Shown here piece by piece: positions 4,879 through 5,884 of a DNA stretch of 5,884 bases (positions are counted from its first letter, which is position 1; each line of letters begins with the position of its first letter). Origin of the DNA: an uncultured Armatimonadota bacterium (GTDB lineage: Bacteria; Armatimonadota; Fimbriimonadia; Fimbriimonadales; Fimbriimonadaceae); NCBI GenBank assembly GCA_946478935.1, contig CAMLEL010000171.1:1-5884 (forward strand). The letters run 5' to 3'. The notes under the pieces were generated by a model. It did not search any database and was not told the DNA's origin. It saw only the letters and a program-made list of their open reading frames with translations. The position numbers were made by a program, and so were the translations under genes.

Positions 4879-5755
4879 GACAGGCGGTGCCGCCGGTCGA
4901 GTCATCGCTGCCATCGCTAGACAAGAGAGCGCCGTACATTCGGTGCTGATCTATGGGAAGCGCGGCAGTGGCAAGTTCTCATTCGCGCACAATTTGGCGC
5001 GCAACTGGATCGGGGGCGGAGATGACGAAAGCCAAGCCGTCAAATCGTTTGATTCAGGCAAGAATCCCGACTTCCTCAAGGTAGCTCCCCTTGGCCCCAG
5101 CCGAGTCATCAAAGAAGCTTCATTGACTCCTTCCGCAAAAGCTGAGGATGTGCCAGGAGTTCCCGTCTTGGTGTTCCTGCGGACCCCACCACTCATTTCC
5201 AAACGAAAAGTGGTCTTGATCGAGGATGTGGATCGGATGCCCGTTGGAGCAGCCAACGTCCTTCTCAAGTCGTTGGAAGAGCCTCATGAGTACGCCAGGT
5301 TCGTCCTGACCACCACCAGCATTGGATCACTACCGCCCACGATTCGGTCCCGCTGTTTATCAGTATCGTGCGAGACGCCAACATCCAACCGCACCGACCT
5401 CTTGTGGAAGCTTGCGGAAGGCGCCCCGGGGCGCGCCGAACAGCTCACGCGAATCGAATCACAATGCACCGATCTATGGGATTTGGCCAATTCTATGCGG
5501 GGGATGTCCCCAGCTGAAGCTCTCGGAGCCTCCGAACGTTTGAAGTCAATCGCCGACGCCATTCAAAAGGCTACCGATTCGAATGCTCGCGCAGCCAACG
5601 CCGAAGCGTTGGAGCTGCTGATCATCGCCATCAAGTGCTCTCAGCCCGATTGGTCGGCGGCACGAACGGAGTTAATCGAAGCTCATCGCAGAGTATTGGG
5701 CAACGGCAACGCCACGCTTGTGATGGATGCCGCTATGGCAGGAATCCTCGCCTGA
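4865..5755 (+). CDS. holB: DNA polymerase III delta' subunit (clamp loader, HolB)
   Basis: 296 residues. With delta and the DnaX subunits, delta' forms the pentamer that loads the beta sliding clamp onto primed DNA. Visible landmarks: a P-loop-like GKRGSGK at 31-37; NPDFLKV at 67-73, the counterpart of the family's HPD stretch; VVLIEDVDRM at 116-125; AANVLLKSLEEP at 129-140, the most diagnostic block; LTTTSIGSLPPTIRSRC at 148-164, with the SRC arginine-finger motif; and a C-terminal helical collar ending GNGNATLVMDAAMAGILA. Two oddities: the residue after the P-loop Lys is Phe, not Ser/Thr, and there are no cysteines between 38 and 163, so the four-Cys zinc module seen in E. coli delta' is absent. 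DnaX itself is unlikely, as it carries an intact P-loop, the zinc module and extra C-terminal domains. The start was chosen from GGAGA and the length; the gene overlaps darA by 14 bases and is probably co-transcribed with it. Confidence 0.88.
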   Translation: MSDSETGGAAGRVIAAIARQESAVHSVLIYGKRGSGKFSFAHNLARNWIGGGDDESQAVKSFDSGKNPDFLKVAPLGPSRVIKEASLTPSAKAEDVPGVPVLVFLRTPPLISKRKVVLIEDVDRMPVGAANVLLKSLEEPHEYARFVLTTTSIGSLPPTIRSRCLSVSCETPTSNRTDLLWKLAEGAPGRAEQLTRIESQCTDLWDLANSMRGMSPAEALGASERLKSIADAIQKATDSNARAANAEALELLIIAIKCSQPDWSAARTELIEAHRRVLGNGNATLVMDAAMAGILA

Positions 5756-5760
5756 CGGTT

Positions 5761-5791
5761 TCGACACAAATACCCAGCAAAAGTGTAGAAT
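5761..5791 (+). promoter_or_regulatory. Candidate promoter after holB
   Basis: TCGACA (5761-5766, 5 of 6 matches to TTGACA) and TAGAAT (5786-5791, 5 of 6 matches to TATAAT) are separated by 19 bases. The predicted start is near 5798-5800, which coincides with ATG 5800. The transcript would serve the gene beginning at 5858/5861. Confidence 0.45.
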
Positions 5792-5799
5792 TCGACTAG

Positions 5800-5880
5800 A
5801 TGCCGGAACTTCGCATCGAGTTCGTAGCGTACTACTGGCAGATTCAAAGGTTCGCACGTGATGCTATTCGCCATTTCTAA
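5800..5880 (+). CDS. Possible 26-residue leader ORF
   Basis: ATG 5800 begins 8 bases after the TAGAAT box and opens a frame of 26 codons (MPELRIEFVAYYW...) ending in TAA at 5878-5880. It has no Shine-Dalgarno site, so it would have to be translated leaderless. Its stop lies inside the next likely gene, so it could be a regulatory upstream ORF or mere chance. I recognise no family; apart from its first four residues it does not continue like Fpg/MutM (MPELPE). Confidence 0.2.
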   Translation: MPELRIEFVAYYWQIQRFARDAIRHF

Positions 5881-5884
5881 AGAC
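5861..5884 (+). CDS. Start of a gene cut by the window edge, perhaps YciI-like
   Basis: ATG 5861, or the adjacent in-frame GTG 5858, is preceded by CAAAGG (5845-5850), a reasonable ribosome site 7-10 bases away. The visible residues, MLFAISKD, resemble the N-terminus of YciI-like (DUF1330/YCII-type) small proteins, but eight residues are too few for a firm call. The promoter at 5761-5791 would give it a leader of about 60 bases. Confidence 0.35.

Noticed and set aside
4108..4914. A 268-codon open frame on the minus strand
   Set aside because: It lies antisense to pseudopilin 2, darA and the start of holB, runs through the strong terminator, and encodes no recognisable domain; it reflects the codon bias of the real + strand genes.
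5672..5874. Short minus-strand frames at the right end
   Set aside because: They overlap the conserved C-terminus of holB and the promoter region, and show no recognisable protein features.

Overview
The window most likely comes from the chromosome of a member of Armatimonadota, probably class Fimbriimonadia. The best sign is a pair of prepilin-like proteins whose first 32 residues are identical (MKRAFTLIELLVV..., ending FPVFAQAK). This N-terminus is typical of the very large pseudopilin families of that phylum. Base composition is moderate to high GC, all six well-supported genes lie on the + strand, and TTG and GTG starts are common. I see no insertion sequence, phage gene, CRISPR array, tRNA or rRNA. 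This looks like ordinary chromosome, and most of its interest lies in gene starts, leaders and neighbourhoods.

Layout. (1) 1-840: the 3' part of a cytosolic-looking alpha/beta hydrolase; its start lies left of the window. (2) 864-2117: a DUF1343/NamZ-like (GH171) protein, the family of exo-beta-N-acetylmuramidases, with no signal peptide and with Gln where many homologues have Glu. (3) 2240-4461: a pilin module of pseudopilin 1, a small lipoprotein coupled to it by a 4-base stop/start overlap, a structured intergenic stretch with two terminator-like hairpins, then pseudopilin 2, closed by a strong intrinsic terminator at 4474-4509. (4) 4549-5755: a 109-residue PII-like cyclic-di-AMP receptor (DarA/PstA, DUF970), overlapping by 14 bases the gene for the clamp-loader delta' subunit (holB). 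(5) 5755-5884: a promoter-like site and the first codons of a further gene, cut by the window edge.

How the genes fit together. The pseudopilins and lipoprotein are probably envelope or surface proteins handled by a type IV pilus/type II secretion-like machine. The NamZ-like protein would act on peptidoglycan muropeptides. The darA-holB pair repeats the neighbourhood known from Firmicutes (tmk-yaaQ-yaaR-holB), so c-di-AMP sensing and a replication gene stay linked across phyla.

The points most worth a second look are: TANNNT -10-like boxes sitting 6-8 bases before three start codons, which suggests leaderless mRNAs; the terminator-like hairpin just before the pseudopilin 2 start, which could be an attenuator; and the darA-holB overlap. 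I found no clearly new multi-gene system.
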